Position numbers and translations under genes: made by a program. DNA of 7,102 bases from Thermoflexus sp. Lineage in GTDB: Bacteria; Chloroflexota; Anaerolineae; Thermoflexales; Thermoflexaceae. The notes under the pieces are model-generated. The model worked only from the letters and a program-made list of their open reading frames with translations. It was not told the DNA's origin and made no database searches. Shown here one piece after another: positions 5,692-7,102 of this stretch (position 1 is its first letter; each line of letters begins with the position of its first letter). The stretch spans positions 1-7,102 of the forward strand of contig JAGHYO010000113.1 of assembly GCA_017743605.1 (NCBI GenBank), given 5' to 3'.

Positions 5692-5835
5692 GGCCGAAGG
5701 CCTCTCGCCGATCGAAATCGGCCTTTGTAGGCGCTGCGCGCCGGGCGTCAGCCTCCGCCGACGCAAGAAGCATTTTCCGGTCGGCGCAGGCCGACCGCCG
5801 GCCGAAGGCCTCCCGAGGTCGAATTCATTCGACGC
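5692..5835 (-). repeat. palindromic intergenic repeat cluster, copy B
   Basis: This 144-nt stretch between the 22-codon ORF and the TPR gene is a mosaic of the same modules as copy A, in the opposite orientation. GGCCGAAGGCCT occurs at 5692-5703 and 5800-5811, each followed by a diverged tail ending in TCGAA. GCCGAT-CGAA-ATCGGC forms a hairpin at 5707-5722. GGTCGGC-GCAG-GCCGACC forms a perfect 7-bp hairpin at 5779-5796. The end GTCGAAT-TC-ATTCGAC at 5818-5833 is an inverted repeat with a 2-nt gap, matching the terminal repeats of copy A. The 5784-5824 segment aligns inverted to 3881-3921. No ORF is credible here. Confidence 0.6.
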
Positions 5836-5847
5836 CCAAGGCCCCTT

Positions 5848-7102
5848 TCATTCGGTGCCTAGCGCCTCCTCCGCGAGCCTCTCGAGAAGCGCCCACATCT
5901 CCCTATCCGTCACCGCCCGCTCCGCCAGCCAGAGGGCCTGCTCGTCCAGGGCATCCAGGGCCAGCCCCTGGCGCAGGCCCTGGGGGTCCCGCTCCCCGGC
6001 GAGCAGCCGCCCCAGCGCCTCCGCCAGCGCCCGCCAATCTGGATTCCGGCGCATCGTCGCCAGGGCTTCCTTCACCACTTGGACCTCCTTCGGCCCCGCC
6101 GCGCCCCGCGCCCCAGCGGCCACCGCCCACAAGAACGGCGCCATTCGCACCACATCGGGATCGAGGGCGAGGGAGAGGCCGGACCGGAGCGCCGCCTTCA
6201 CCAGCTCCCAATCCGGCTCCCGCTTCGCCCGCCCGCAGGCGGCCATATAGTCGCGCAGCATGGATCGTATGCGATCCGTGAACGCCGCCGGGAGATCCCG
6301 GAAGAACGGCAACAGGATGCACACGGCTTCCTCATAGGCTGCTCGGGCGCTCTCCTGCTCTCCCATTTCGGAAAGCCGATCGCCGAGGTTGTTAAGGCTG
6401 CTGGCCAGGTCGGGGAGGAAGGCCTGGGGGTGTTGCTGGGCCAACTGGCGGTAGATGTCCACCGCCTCCTGGGTAGCCTGCAGAGCCTCCTCCCGCAGGC
6501 CCAGCGCGGAGAGCATCGGGCCCAGGTTGCTAAGGCTGGTGGCCAGGTCGGGGAGGAAGGCCTGGGGATGTTGCTGGGCCAGCTGGCGGAAGATGTCCAC
6601 CGCTTCCTCGGTGGCCTGCAGGGCCTCCTCCCGCCGGCCCAGCGCGGAGAGGCAATTACCCAGGTTGTGGAGGCTGCGGGCCAGGTATGGGAGGAAGGCC
6701 TGGGGGTGTTGCTGGGCCAACTGGCGGTAGATGTCCACCGCCTCCTGGGTAGCCTGCAGAGCCTCCTCCCGCCGGCCTAGCGCGGAAGGCTCCGCACCCA
6801 GGTTGTTGAGGCTGCCGGCCAGGTATAGGAGGAAGGCCTGCGGGTGTTGCTGGGCCAGCCGGCGGTAGATGTCCACCGCCTCCTCGGTAGACTTGAGGGC
6901 CTCCTCCCGCTGGCCTAGCTTGGAGAGGGCGAGGCCCAGCATGCGCAGAACCTCCGCCCGCTCCTCCGCAGCTTCCGGCGGCGTCCGCTCCCCACGGGCC
7001 CGGTAGAACGCCGCCAGAAAGGGCCGTAGGGCGAGGGTGCGGTTGGGCGCGGGCAGGCCATCCGCTAACGCCCGCCACGCCGCCCACGGCCACCCCGCCA
7101 GC
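5848..7102 (-). CDS. TPR repeat protein, C-terminal part
   Basis: The frame is open from the right edge (codons from 7101) to a TGA at 5848, giving the last 417 residues; the true start is outside. The segment begins with a helical, Trp/Ala-rich stretch. Four 46-residue tetratricopeptide units follow, encoded between about 6970 and 6370, with the recurring motifs EEALQATQEAVDIYRQLAQQ and HPQAFLPDLA and a SLNNLG start. A fifth, diverged unit (LSEMGEQESARAAYEEAVCI) lies at about 6300-6370. The last 150 or so residues are a helical, Leu/Ala-rich domain without a motif I can name, ending in ALLERLAEEALGTE. Long TPR tracts like this bind protein partners. In Chloroflexota and Actinomycetota they often follow NACHT or NB-ARC NTPase or CHAT domains, but none is visible here. 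The gene points toward rplY, with the repeat cluster lying just past its stop. The partner and function are unknown. Confidence 0.9.
   Translation of the reverse strand, partial: LAGWPWAAWRALADGLPAPNRTLALRPFLAAFYRARGERTPPEAAEERAEVLRMLGLALSKLGQREEALKSTEEAVDIYRRLAQQHPQAFLLYLAGSLNNLGAEPSALGRREEALQATQEAVDIYRQLAQQHPQAFLPYLARSLHNLGNCLSALGRREEALQATEEAVDIFRQLAQQHPQAFLPDLATSLSNLGPMLSALGLREEALQATQEAVDIYRQLAQQHPQAFLPDLASSLNNLGDRLSEMGEQESARAAYEEAVCILLPFFRDLPAAFTDRIRSMLRDYMAACGRAKREPDWELVKAALRSGLSLALDPDVVRMAPFLWAVAAGARGAAGPKEVQVVKEALATMRRNPDWRALAEALGRLLAGERDPQGLRQGLALDALDEQALWLAERAVTDREMWALLERLAEEALGTE
6415..6966 (-). repeat. four 138-bp tandem repeats inside the TPR gene
   Basis: The string GAGGAAGGCCTG recurs at 6415, 6553, 6691 and 6829, exactly 138 bp apart, equal to 46 codons per TPR unit. 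The first 80 or so bases of each unit are highly conserved, and the remainder is more variable. Units starting at 6415 and 6691 are identical over 82 bp, while the unit between them differs. Confidence 0.85.

Noticed and set aside
6079..6780. A 233-codon plus-strand frame with internal repeats (GLGVLLGQLAVDVHRLLGSLQ)
   Set aside because: Its repeats simply mirror the 138-bp tandem repeats of the minus-strand TPR gene; no start site or known domain supports it.
6415..6966. CRISPR-like array
   Set aside because: The repeats are 138 bp apart, conserved across most of the unit and coding for TPRs, without short repeats separated by unique spacers.

Overview
The window is GC-rich (roughly two thirds G+C by eye). 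Its real genes end most codons in G or C and mostly start at ATG behind GGAGG-like ribosome binding sites. A histone-tail-like extension on a glutamate-semialdehyde dehydrogenase, a long CTC-type bL25, TPR proteins with 46-residue units, and a Pro/Thr-stalked lytic transglycosylase together suggest a Chloroflexota-like, perhaps thermophilic bacterium. The taxonomy is an inference from protein style, not a search result.

Layout from left to right. (1) Positions 1-1012, minus strand: the N-terminal third of a P5C/aldehyde dehydrogenase (pruA/rocA type) running off the left edge, preceded by a 104-residue unknown protein, probably as one operon. (2) 1013-1420: a divergent intergenic region with an AT island, candidate promoters and a strongly structured leader on the minus strand. 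(3) 1421-3847, plus strand: a membrane-anchored TPR protein ending in a soluble lytic transglycosylase domain. (4) 3848-4212: a convergent gap holding one copy of a palindromic intergenic repeat and several hairpins. (5) 4213-5323, minus strand: ribosomal protein bL25 (rplY) preceded by a 133-residue unknown protein with one C-terminal hydrophobic segment. Both sit behind a good sigma70-type promoter at 5454-5482. (6) 5483-5847: a possible 22-codon ORF on the plus strand, then a second cluster of the same palindromic repeat, inverted relative to the first. (7) 5848-7102, minus strand: the C-terminal 417 residues of a TPR protein built on 138-bp tandem DNA repeats, running off the right edge.

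The genes do not form one obvious pathway. They cover proline/glutamate catabolism, cell-wall turnover, ribosome structure and a TPR protein of unknown role. No mobile element with a transposase, CRISPR array, rRNA or tRNA was seen. The least ordinary items are the basic tail on the dehydrogenase, the modular palindromic repeat family, the structured leader, and the recently homogenised repeats in the TPR gene.
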